A stretch of 64,000 nucleotides of DNA from Sedimentisphaerales bacterium (GTDB lineage Bacteria; Planctomycetota; Phycisphaerae; Sedimentisphaerales; Anaerobacaceae): NCBI GenBank assembly GCA_016931715.1, contig JAFGEF010000115.1:1-64000 (forward strand), given 5' to 3'. The position numbers and the translations under genes are program-made. Shown here in pieces: positions 37,244 through 45,363 of the stretch (position 1 is its first letter; every line of letters begins with the position of its first letter). Below the pieces are notes generated by a model that saw nothing but the letters and a program-made list of their open reading frames with translations, had not been told where the DNA came from and made no database searches.

Positions 37244-37451
37244 AATATCAATCCTTTAATTATTCGACCATTTTAGTCATATTTACCATTTATACAATAT
37301 AAAATATATAAAACTCCATAAAACATCTATAATTCCTGACTCATATCAGGTGGTCATGTCCCTTTCAGTAAGGTATCTACGGTAGGGAAATCATCAGAAT
37401 GATTCTGGACGACCAATTCACAACAAGATTTTTAATACTGCACTGTTCTTA
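37244..37451. other. Intergenic region upstream of the ankyrin gene
   Basis: About 208 bases. Part of it (37359-37436, minus strand) is a short open stretch reading SCCELVVQNHSDDFPTVDTLLKGT then stop. It looks like the tail of a lost gene but is not recognised. The promoter of the ankyrin gene should lie here. Confidence 0.3.
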
Positions 37452-38324
37452 TTAGTGTGACAATGTTGTTTTGACCTCCTGAATCAATCCGTCTCGGAAT
37501 ATGAACCGACATTCTTCAAAGTAGATACAATCCAAACCCTGTTCCGTGATGTGGTCGTTTTGCTCTTTACCTTTGCAGACTACAGTGTCGCCCTGAACCT
37601 TAAAGTCTGTCAAGGTCAGTCGACTGTTCCGCTGGGCATCCTGCGTGAACAGACTACGCAGTTTTGTTTTGCCTGTTATGATACTTCGTCCAACTACCTC
37701 GAACTGAGCGTCATCGGCATAGAAACTCAACTCCGCTTCCAGATCGTGGCGGTTATGGGCTGCCTGCATGTCACGCAGATTATTCAAGAGTTTCTGATCT
37801 TGTGCGGACACATCAGCCGATCCGTCTTGTGCCGAGTGCGGGACTGCTGCGTCTCCAGATGATGGCGAGGTTTGTTCGGATTTAATAGAAGTGGAAGAGA
37901 CTTTTAAACGTTTCCAAACCTGCTTGGAATTGTTTCCAATACCCGTTTGTGTATAAAAATCTCCTTCGACCTTCATCTTGAATTTTGAAGTTTGATTGAT
38001 TAAGTATACAGAATTCTCATTCGAGTATTCAATTTTTTCAATATACTCATCGCCGTTGAGTGTACAGGTACCACCGTAATGATAAATGACGCTGCCATTG
38101 GGATCTGATTGAGTGAGACACCATTGTCCGCCGACGATGAACTTGATCTGATTTCCTTTAATCTGAGGGTTTTCTTCGAAATTACCAGGTATGCCGGCTA
38201 AAATCCAGACTCCCGTCAAGTCTTTAGCGAGTTGGGATTCAGAAGAAACTTTTAAACGTTTCCAAACCTGAGTCCAACTGTTTCCCAAACCCGTCTGGGT
38301 ATAGAAATCTCCTTCGACCTTCAT
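37452..38324 (-). pseudogene. Lipocalin-like plus NTF2-like (SnoaL/DUF4440) protein, probably 5'-truncated
   Basis: 290 codons. Residues 30-145 form one lipocalin-like domain (LTGVWILAGIPGNF ... GGTCTLNGDEYIEKIEYSNEN ... KFKMKVEGDFYTQTGIGNNSKQVWKRL). Residues 180-290 look like an NTF2-fold domain (NLRDMQAAHNRHDLEAELSFYADDAQFEVVGRSIITGK). Residues 1-27 repeat the end of the lipocalin-like domain, and the same frame continues upstream without a start until a TGA. The original protein probably held two or more such domains and lost its 5' part, so a broken gene is likely. Ligands are unknown. Confidence 0.55.
37897..37999 (-). repeat. Direct repeat copy 1 (end of lipocalin-like domain)
   Basis: About 100 bases, roughly 80% identical by eye to 38245-38348. 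It encodes the KVEGDFYTQTG.GN...QVWKRLKVSS segment. It reflects tandem domain duplication within the gene. Confidence 0.75.
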
Positions 38325-38348
38325 CCTGAATCTTAAAATGTGATTGAT
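38245..38348 (-). repeat. Direct repeat copy 2 (remnant of a second lipocalin-like domain)
   Basis: Partner of 37897-37999. Similarity fades upstream of about 38348, which marks the truncation point of the lost 5' domain. Confidence 0.7.
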
Positions 38349-38732
38349 ATCCGCCGCCTGGAAAAACTCCTCGCGGCTTAAAATCGGTCAGTTTGAGTAA
38401 AGTATTTATTTCATAAGTGCTTATATATCAATAGCTTAAAAAATTATAACATTTTATAATGTCCTCTTTCTTATCGTATCTTATGATAATCATAACTTGA
38501 TGTACTACAATTTGTTATGACCTATTTCATTTTAAAATGTGAGATGGTCATAGATTCAAATGTCTGATTCACGCTAAACCTACAAATTCCATAACATATT
38601 GTTGTATCATTGTTTACGATTAACAAAGATTTAAGATATGTTAATATGTCTCCGAACTGTCTCCATTAACATAAATTCAAGCCAATGTTTTTGCTTGATT
38701 TACACCCCCATATTTACGATAGACTATATATT
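38325..38732. other. Intergenic region upstream of the integrase remnant
   Basis: About 400 very AT-rich bases containing the truncated 5' end of the lipocalin-like gene. No complete gene, RNA or att-like copy of the tRNA-Phe 3' end was found. Confidence 0.4.
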
Positions 38733-39155
38733 ATGAGAAAGGTATGGATTTACAAGAGAAAAAATATTAATGGCTGGTGGATTGGCTGGTATGAAAGCAA
38801 CCAGCGGAGAGCGAAAGCACTACCTACAAAAGCTCATGCTGAGCATTATCGACAGATAAAATATACTCAATTGAATTCTGACGTTTTTACGGGAATCGTA
38901 GTTGCTGAGTGGTTGCAGATGACAGAAGAATATTACAAAAATAAAACCGTTGAAGGTCTGACCGAATCATCGATTTATGAAATATCGTTGACTCTGAGAA
39001 ACTTTCTTCGACTAACCAATATCATAAGTTCAAAACAATTAACTCAAAGACTTTTAGAGCATTCTTCGCCAATCCTTACACAGAAAATATATACGAATGT
39101 AGATCCTTTACTTCGTCAATCTATCAACAAATTACCGATAGAACAATGGCTCTAA
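38733..39155 (+). pseudogene. Tyrosine recombinase remnant lacking the catalytic core
   Basis: 140 codons. The N-terminal part (MRKVWIYKRKNINGWWIGWYESNQRRAKALPTKAHAEHYR, then a helical core-binding-like segment to about residue 105) resembles a phage integrase start. It joins directly to an integrase C-terminus, LLEHSSPILTQKIYTNVDPLLRQSINKLP, containing the His-Ser-Ser stretch and the presumed nucleophilic Tyr. The Arg-(Lys)-His-x-x-Arg part between them is absent, so the protein should be inactive. It forms the right boundary of the suspected island. Confidence 0.6.
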
Positions 39156-39611
39156 AAATAATTAAGAACATTATTTTTTGTTAAGTAGTTTTGTCATTTG
39201 CTGCAAATTATTTGGCCACTATCTTGGATGTCTGTAGATCTTTCAAAAATACTTTTCATTATGTTTTGTGCTATTTATATTTTGTACAATATTTAATAGA
39301 TATAGCAACTGTACTATAAACCTATATACAAAATAAATCATTCCGAAGCTGCATAGCATATATCTTATAATTTCTGTCATATATTTCTTTCCTATAATGA
39401 ATTTATTTTCATATAATAAAATAACACATGAATACTAATTACATGTTCAGGTTTTATTAGAATTGTGTTAATATTTGTGTTTTTAAGGTTAAAATGGACT
39501 GATATTTGATTAGCCGCTTGCCAACTACATCAAAAATAGTAATAAGTAAAAGATATAAAAAGCAAAAAATGTTTTTGATTTTAACTTTTAATTTATGATG
39601 TATGATCTATT
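39156..39611. other. Gene-free AT-rich region
   Basis: 456 bases with no convincing frame, tRNA or strong hairpin. It separates the suspected island from the broken phoB-like gene. Confidence 0.4.
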
Positions 39612-40123
39612 ATGGCAAAGGCAAAGATACTTATAGTCGATGACGAAGAATATATTCGCGAGCTTGTAGATTTGAACCTGTCACATGAAGGATTCAAAGT
39701 ACTTTCATGCGAGACGGGCGAGCAGGCATTTGAAAAAGCCAGCACTGAGCTGCCTGATTTGATCATTCTTGACTTGATGCTTCCAGGCATCGACGGGCTT
39801 GAAGTATGCAAAAAGCTCAAAGGCAACCTTAAGACCGAGAATATCCCGGTTGTTATGCTGACAGCCAAAGATAAGGAAACAGATGTAGTAACCGGTCTTG
39901 AAGTCGGGGCTGATGATTATGTCACAAAACCATTCAGCGGCAAGGTTCTGGTTGCGCGAGTTCGCAGGTTGCTTCGCAAGGCAGATGTGAATACTGGAGA
40001 TAAACTGTACTGAAAACCGGTGATTTGGTTATCGATCCGAACAGACGCGAAGTCTTTGTTAAAAATAAACCGGTTGTCAGCACATACTCACAGACCATGC
40101 AGATTTCAGAACTGGTATTTTAA
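39612..40123 (+). pseudogene. PhoB-like response regulator, frameshifted and truncated
   Basis: Residues 1-128 are an intact receiver domain: KILIVDDEEYIRELVDLNL, LPDLIILDLMLPGIDGLEVC with the phospho-Asp, VVMLTAKD, and GADDYVTKPFSGKVL. A stop ends this frame at 40013. In the -1 frame, from about 40008, the expected linker and first strands of the winged helix continue: LKTGDLVIDPNRREVFVKNKPV. That frame then loses similarity and stops at 40123. The gene therefore lost reading frame and most of its DNA-binding domain. The intact paralogue is phoB at 50036. The receiver alone could still be translated. Downstream sequence to 40289 may be a fragment of another gene. Confidence 0.75.
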
Positions 40124-40305
40124 CAGCGGCTCATGGACAGACCAGACAAACGATTTTATACGAATACTTCCAGATGGTAATGCGGGCTTATTCAATTGGG
40201 AAGGAGATTTCCCCCGGATTAACAATGCTGAAATAAAATCGTCAGTCTTCTATTCTAAATTTAAAACTAATTATATAATGGCTAATTAAAAAGATTTAGA
40301 GGTTT

Positions 40306-40545
40306 TTATGTACAATCAGAAATACTCAATCCTTCGTTCGTAAGATAGGTTTTTAAGCTACTCAGAAAAATGTCACCATCTTGAGGGACTACTTTCTTAT
40401 GATCTTTCCCGGTTATGCCGCTTTCCAAATACTTTTGGAAAACACAGGTTACTCCATCAGCTTTTATCTTGTTATTATTAATAGATACTCGACCATAAAG
40501 TTCAGGAAGTGCGGTTTTTGTTTTGAAGATTGTGATGTCAGCCAT
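40306..40545 (-). CDS. Small conserved-looking protein of unknown function
   Basis: 79 residues (MADITIFKTKTALPELYGRVSINNN ... VVPQDGDIFLSSLKTYLTNEGLSISD). It has AAGGTACTGT before ATG. The composition looks like a real soluble protein and the style recalls small hypothetical proteins of planctomycetes, but no domain is recognised. It lies alone, between the broken phoB-like gene and pfkA. Confidence 0.5.
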   Translation of the reverse strand: MADITIFKTKTALPELYGRVSINNNKIKADGVTCVFQKYLESGITGKDHKKVVPQDGDIFLSSLKTYLTNEGLSISDCT

Positions 40546-40735
40546 ACAGTACCTTCATGCCTAAAAATAATAAGAAACATTCCATTTAATATTACATATT
40601 ATTCAAGAGTAAAGATAGAGTACTATATAGATAAAAACAAGTTAATTTTTTGTCAATTTTAAGTTAGGAAGTTAGATATGTTTATAACTTCATACTGATA
40701 AAATGGTTATGGGAAAAATATTTGTTTTTATACAA

Positions 40736-41899
40736 TTATTTATTTCCAAGACAGGTTCCTACTAATCTGGCAGATATAATAAGTGGGTGGTCCAGAGGAA
40801 CTGTTTTATGTATTCCGGCAATCTTTTCAAGGGGGACCGGAATACAGGAATCTGCTTTGTAACTTACCATAACATTATAGATACCACTGGCTAAAAGCTC
40901 AGCGGCTTTTGTTCCCAATAATGTGCAGAGAGTCCTGTCGAAAGCAGATGGAACTCCTCCTCGCTGTATATGACCAAGTGACGTTACTCGTGCTTCTATA
41001 CCGGTAAGTTTCTGTAATTGTTTTGCTATAATACTTGCTTTGGATTCTTCGAAGATATTATGAGACGACACGGCAATTTCATCATTATTGTTTTCGGTCG
41101 TATCAGAGGAATCATTTTGCTTTTTACTTTTTACTTTCGCTTTCTTTTGAATTTTTGCCTTTTTATTTTCATCATCTATTGAAACCGCACCTTCGGCTAT
41201 CGCGATTATGGAGAATCTGCTGCCTTTTCTTCTTCTCTCAAGCAAATAATTCACAACAACTGAAATATCATATGGTATTTCTGGTATGAGTATCACATCC
41301 GCTCCGCCGGCAACACCGGCGCCGAGTGTAAGCCAGCCTGATTTATTACCCATTATTTCACAGACTATAATTCTGTGATGGCTTGTTGCAGTCGTATGAA
41401 GTCTGTCAATAGCATCAGTAGCAATCTGCATAGCAGTATCGTATCCGAATGTTATTTCTGTTCCTGCCACATCATTGTCTATTGTTTTGGGAAGTGTCAG
41501 CACATTAACATTACCGGCCTGATGTAAACGAAGGGCGTTTTTTTGAGTGCCATTACCACCTAAACATACGAGGCAATCTATATGATTTTGACGCAGATTT
41601 TCAATGGCTACGTCAGTCATATCGATTATCTTGTTCCCCATAGGCATTTTATGAAGTTTATCTCTGCTGGTTCCAAGAATTGTTCCGCCGTTAGTTAATA
41701 TGCCGCTAACAGTATTATTTTCCAAATGAATAATACGATTTTCAACAAGTCCTCTGAATCCATCCATGAATCCCAATACAGTCATGCCGTAAACATTTAT
41801 TGCGGTTTTTGTAATTGCCCTGATTGCGGCGTTCAAACCAGGACAATCACCACCTGAAGTAAGAATACCAATACAACGAGTCTTCGATTCTTTTACCAT
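40736..41899 (-). CDS. pfkA: 6-phosphofructokinase (group III-like)
   Basis: A 387-residue PFK: GILTSGGDCPGLNAAIRAI at the N-terminus, CLGGNGTQKNALRL at the nucleotide site, LPKTIDNDVAGTEITFGYDTA at the catalytic site, EIMGNKSGWLTLGAG and GHIQRGGVPSAFDR. At the position decisive for the phosphate donor, the Gly after GGN (Gly104 in E. coli numbering) favours ATP, while Lys in PKTIDND is typical of group III and PPi-dependent enzymes. The Mg-binding Asp of GGDG is Asn here. A Lys-rich then acidic insertion (about residues 222-262) interrupts the usual fold. The donor is predicted to be ATP with moderate certainty. Confidence 0.9.
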   Translation of the reverse strand: MVKESKTRCIGILTSGGDCPGLNAAIRAITKTAINVYGMTVLGFMDGFRGLVENRIIHLENNTVSGILTNGGTILGTSRDKLHKMPMGNKIIDMTDVAIENLRQNHIDCLVCLGGNGTQKNALRLHQAGNVNVLTLPKTIDNDVAGTEITFGYDTAMQIATDAIDRLHTTATSHHRIIVCEIMGNKSGWLTLGAGVAGGADVILIPEIPYDISVVVNYLLERRRKGSRFSIIAIAEGAVSIDDENKKAKIQKKAKVKSKKQNDSSDTTENNNDEIAVSSHNIFEESKASIIAKQLQKLTGIEARVTSLGHIQRGGVPSAFDRTLCTLLGTKAAELLASGIYNVMVSYKADSCIPVPLEKIAGIHKTVPLDHPLIISARLVGTCLGNK

Positions 41900-42002
41900 T
41901 ATTTATTATCCCTAAATTGATAGCTGACTTTTTTACTATCGACCAAAGACTGAACTAACACAATTTACAATTTTATATTTATTATAATCCTCATTCACAA
42001 AT

Positions 42003-42031
42003 TTAACAGAATAATAACTATTTTTATTAAT
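42003..42031 (+). promoter_or_regulatory. Candidate Pho box upstream of the HD-domain gene
   Basis: Three heptamers at 11-bp steps: TTAACAG (42003), ATAACTA (42014), TATTAAT (42025). The first is a good match to the TTAACA unit seen elsewhere; the others are weaker, and the region is AT-rich. Confidence 0.45.
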
Positions 42032-42109
42032 GATGTAGTATTTAATTGACGATATACGTTAAAACACGTTTTTTATTGGACGCCGCTGGTCGAACAAAGG
42101 AAATGGATT

Positions 42110-42721
42110 TTGAAAAATAAATTACTCGAAAATATTATCAGGGAAGGTAAATCAAAAGGATTCGACGAAAAGCATGCCTTAAATGTAACCTCGATAGCTA
42201 TGAAACTCTTTGATGAACTTCAGGACCTTCATCATATGGGTAATACCGAAAAAATATGGCTGGAAATTGCTTCTATGCTTCATGATGCAGGTAAATTTCA
42301 AAACAGAGAAATTCATCACAAGCTTGCAAGGGATATAATAATCGATCTATCGGCAATACCTTTTGGAAAAAAGGAAAAAATAATCATTGGTCTGATTGCC
42401 CGTTATCATAAAAGCTGTATTCCCGATGAGAATCACAAGTATTACAGAGAACTCGATACGGAATCAAAAGAATATGTTTCTAAACTTGCGGCAATTCTCA
42501 GAATTGCGGATGGTTTGGTATGCAGAAAGCCACCGATAAAAGAAATCTTCTGCGAAATTAAAAATCGTACAGTTACCTTTCATATAAATAGTAAAAAAAA
42601 TATTCCTCTGGATAAAGCGGTAAAAAAAGCAAATCTTTTTAGTTATATTTTCAGAAAATCTCCCATTTTTAATCTACAGATTAATACTGATATAATAGAA
42701 AAAACGTTGATTTGTATCTAA
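42110..42721 (+). CDS. HD-domain protein related to the Ppx/GppA C-terminal domain
   Basis: 203 residues from a TTG start (42110) with AAAGG eight bases upstream. It is a stand-alone HD domain: HALNVTSIAMKLFDEL, MLHDAGKF (the HD dyad, about residues 63-64), REIHHKLARDII, GLIARYHKSCIP, and LAAILRIADGL. This arrangement is the same as in the C-terminal half of the Ppx protein 3 kb downstream. The HD dyad and the later Asp are intact, so metal-dependent phosphohydrolase activity is possible. The substrate is unknown. It is the first gene of the polyphosphate cluster, divergent from pfkA. Confidence 0.82.
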   Translation: MKNKLLENIIREGKSKGFDEKHALNVTSIAMKLFDELQDLHHMGNTEKIWLEIASMLHDAGKFQNREIHHKLARDIIIDLSAIPFGKKEKIIIGLIARYHKSCIPDENHKYYRELDTESKEYVSKLAAILRIADGLVCRKPPIKEIFCEIKNRTVTFHINSKKNIPLDKAVKKANLFSYIFRKSPIFNLQINTDIIEKTLICI

Positions 42722-42753
42722 ATAATGATTTCAACATTTCGTAAGTCACCTTT

Positions 42754-42771
42754 TTAACTTAATGTTAATTT
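42754..42771 (+). promoter_or_regulatory. Candidate Pho box upstream of the CHAD gene
   Basis: TTAACTT (42754) and TTAATTT (42765) with a 4-base spacer, 11-bp period. A second AT-rich pair follows at 42792 and 42803 (TTAATAT, TTATATT). Only two units are convincing. Confidence 0.45.
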
Positions 42772-42854
42772 GACACAAGATAAATTATTCTTTAATATTA
42801 AGTTATATTCTTTCCGCTCTAAATGTATTGTTTTGATGAAAAGAGCTGAAATAT

Positions 42855-43970
42855 ATGGATGTAGAGGATATTTTGATGGTATTGGCAGATAAAAGTTATC
42901 AATTGCTGGCATGTCATTATATAGACAGTCAGCTTAAAAAGCTGAGTCAGGAAATTATTGGTGCCCGTGAAGCTTCAGATGTTGAATGTGTACATCAGTC
43001 AAGAGTAGCTTCAAGAAGACTTCGTGCCGCTTTCGGTGTTTTTGAGATTTGCTTTCCTGCCAAAGTGATAAAAAAGTGGCGTGATGAAATTAAAGAGCTG
43101 ACTAAAGCATTTGGACCCGCACGAGATGCCGATGTTCACATCGAATTTCTGAATAAAACTCTTTCCGGCCTTGGTTCGGATGAAAAAACTTTTCAGCCTG
43201 GAATTAAAAGACTTTTATTGCGAACAAAACAACATCGTGAAAAACTCCAGGATAAAATAATTAAAACTATTAATAGGCTGGAATCCAGAGCCATTCTTGC
43301 TGATATTCATTCTGTTGTTGAAAGAATCATATTTTGCATGAGTGGTGAAGAACCTGACTTGAAAAATGAGTATGTATTCAGTCAAACATCAGGACATATT
43401 CGTAATAGATTAATAGATATGATTTCCTGCCAGAATTGCCTTGAAAATAAGGATGATAAAACAGGTCATCATCAGATGAGAATCGCCGCAAAGAGATTAA
43501 GATACACAATGGAAATTTGTCGTGAGCCTTATGGGGAAAGACTTGATAACGCAATAAAAGTTGTCAAAAATATTCAAACTATTCTTGGTGATATACATGA
43601 TTGTGATGTATGGGTCGATTATATCGACCATTTTATGCAGGAAGAACTTCGGCGTACAAAAGAATATTTTGGTAATGAGAAACCATATTATCTTTTATAT
43701 AAGGGTTTTGGATATCTCCAACAGGAGCGTCAACAGACCCGGCAGTGTTTATTTGAAATATTTGTAAGATATTGGAAGAGGCTGAATAGACATAAATTCT
43801 GGGAAACTTTGGAATTAAATCTACAATCATCTCAGGCCGAGTATGAAAAACCAGGCTTTAAAATTGTAGAGATTAGAAAAGGGAATTCAAGTGAAAGAGC
43901 TATCGAGAAGAATATTGTTAATAGGGGATATTCACGCAAATCTTCCGGCATTGAAGGCAGTTCTCAATGA
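42855..43970 (+). CDS. CHAD-domain protein (polyphosphate-binding)
   Basis: A 371-residue CHAD protein made of two four-helix halves. Conserved basic motifs are VHQSRVASRRLRAAFGVF (about 50-67) and HHQMRIAAKRLRYTMEI (about 204-220). GPARDADVHIEFL and LGDIHDCDVWVDYI also fit the family. CHAD domains bind polyphosphate granules through these His/Arg/Lys faces. This agrees with the ppx, ppk1 and ppk2 genes downstream. The 3' end overlaps the next gene by 80 bases in another frame. Confidence 0.92.
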   Translation: MDVEDILMVLADKSYQLLACHYIDSQLKKLSQEIIGAREASDVECVHQSRVASRRLRAAFGVFEICFPAKVIKKWRDEIKELTKAFGPARDADVHIEFLNKTLSGLGSDEKTFQPGIKRLLLRTKQHREKLQDKIIKTINRLESRAILADIHSVVERIIFCMSGEEPDLKNEYVFSQTSGHIRNRLIDMISCQNCLENKDDKTGHHQMRIAAKRLRYTMEICREPYGERLDNAIKVVKNIQTILGDIHDCDVWVDYIDHFMQEELRRTKEYFGNEKPYYLLYKGFGYLQQERQQTRQCLFEIFVRYWKRLNRHKFWETLELNLQSSQAEYEKPGFKIVEIRKGNSSERAIEKNIVNRGYSRKSSGIEGSSQ

Positions 43971-45243
43971 TGCACAAAGGTATAAATATCATCAGATTTG
44001 GAATCTCGGTGATTTTGTAGGTTATTATCCTTTTCCTAATGAAGTTATAGACTTACTGCGCAAATATGAAGCTTTAAGCATTATAGGAAATTATGATTTG
44101 AAGGTTCTTGCTTTTAAGAAGAACAAAGAAAAATGGCAAAAGAGCAAAACTCCCGAAAAGTTTCTCGCTTTCAAATGGACTTATGATGCATTAAGCAAAG
44201 AAAACCGAAAATATCTTGCATCATTACCTGAGCAGATGCGAATTGAAATCAATAGCTTAAAAGTACTTCTGACTCATGGAAGTCCTGCTTCCAATGATGA
44301 ATATATTTGTGCTCAAACTACAAAACATCGGCTGAAGGAATTAGCAGAATTGGCTGATGCTGACATTGTTCTAAGCGGCCATTCTCATATTGTATTTTCA
44401 GTAAAAGAAGGAAATACATTATTCATAAATCCAGGAAGCGTAGGCAGACCTGAAGGAACAAAGGGAAAAGCCGCATATGCGATATTGAATTTTTCTGACA
44501 AACATCTGGAGGTAGAGAATTACCAAATCAAATATGATATGGAAAAAACTATCAATGCGATACGAAAGGAAAAACTTCCTGAAAATTTTATAAAAATGCT
44601 TAAACAGGGAAAATCCCCTTCTCAACTGCAAAAAGGACAGAGCAGTCTTACACAAAAACAAAGAAACGAACAACTCGATTCTGTGATAGAATTTGCCGAA
44701 AGCTGTAACTATGAAGAACAACATTCACAGCAGGTTATGAAAATTGCTCTTAAAATATTTGATGACCTTAAAAAATTTCATAAATTGTCAAATCGCGAAA
44801 GGTTTTTTCTCAACTGCGGCGCGATACTTCATGACATTGGGTGGATAAAGGGACAAAAAGAACATCATAAGACCGCTTTAAATATGATAATTAAAACATC
44901 AAGTCTGCCTTTTGATTTACATCAAAGAATAATCATAGGTCTTATTGCAAGGTATCATCGTAAAGCTTTGCCGAAATCTTCACATAAATATTTTTGTGAT
45001 TTGAGATCATCGGAACAGCATATTATTTCTGTACTTGCATCGATTTTAAGAGTAGCTGACGGCCTTGATATAAGTCGCATGAATCGTATAACTAATTTAA
45101 AGTGTGAATCTGATAACAATGAGATTACAATAAAACTTTATACCAATAGAAAGGTAACGTCGGAAATCAGTGCCGCCTCTAAAAAATCTGATTTGATGCA
45201 ACAGCTTTTCAGGAAAGAAGTTATGTTTGAATTAACTGATTAA
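43891..45243 (+). CDS. Calcineurin-like phosphoesterase fused to an HD domain
   Basis: 450 residues from GTG (43891; AAGGG upstream). The N-terminal half is a YfcE/MJ0936-type metallophosphoesterase: GDIHANLPAL, LGDFVGYYP, GNYD, LLTHGSP and LSGHSHIVF (about residues 12-165). The C-terminal half (about 265-450) is an HD domain with ILHDIGWIKGQKEHHKTAL, GLIARYHRKALPKSSHKYF and LASILRVADGL, matching the neighbouring HD gene and the Ppx tail. The HD dyad is intact. The natural substrate is unknown; context suggests phosphate esters or polyphosphate-related compounds. Confidence 0.9.
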   Translation: MKELSRRILLIGDIHANLPALKAVLNDAQRYKYHQIWNLGDFVGYYPFPNEVIDLLRKYEALSIIGNYDLKVLAFKKNKEKWQKSKTPEKFLAFKWTYDALSKENRKYLASLPEQMRIEINSLKVLLTHGSPASNDEYICAQTTKHRLKELAELADADIVLSGHSHIVFSVKEGNTLFINPGSVGRPEGTKGKAAYAILNFSDKHLEVENYQIKYDMEKTINAIRKEKLPENFIKMLKQGKSPSQLQKGQSSLTQKQRNEQLDSVIEFAESCNYEEQHSQQVMKIALKIFDDLKKFHKLSNRERFFLNCGAILHDIGWIKGQKEHHKTALNMIIKTSSLPFDLHQRIIIGLIARYHRKALPKSSHKYFCDLRSSEQHIISVLASILRVADGLDISRMNRITNLKCESDNNEITIKLYTNRKVTSEISAASKKSDLMQQLFRKEVMFELTD

Positions 45244-45262
45244 TTTCAGGGTAATTAAAATC

Positions 45263-45291
45263 TTAATATAATATTAACATTTATTTGGTAT
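45263..45291 (+). promoter_or_regulatory. Candidate Pho box upstream of ppx
   Basis: TTAATAT (45263), TTAACAT (45274) and TTGGTAT (45285) at exact 11-bp steps, 70-100 bases before the ppx start. Confidence 0.55.
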
Positions 45292-45363
45292 AAATATTTC
45301 AAAAGTTTAAATTGAAATTAATATTTATGGTTTTATTTTGATAATGATTGGATAATTATACCC

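Noticed and set aside
32719-39611. Second copy of the tRNA-Phe 3' end as an attachment site
   Set aside because: Looked for the T-arm/acceptor sequence downstream and saw no convincing copy, so att sites are not claimed.
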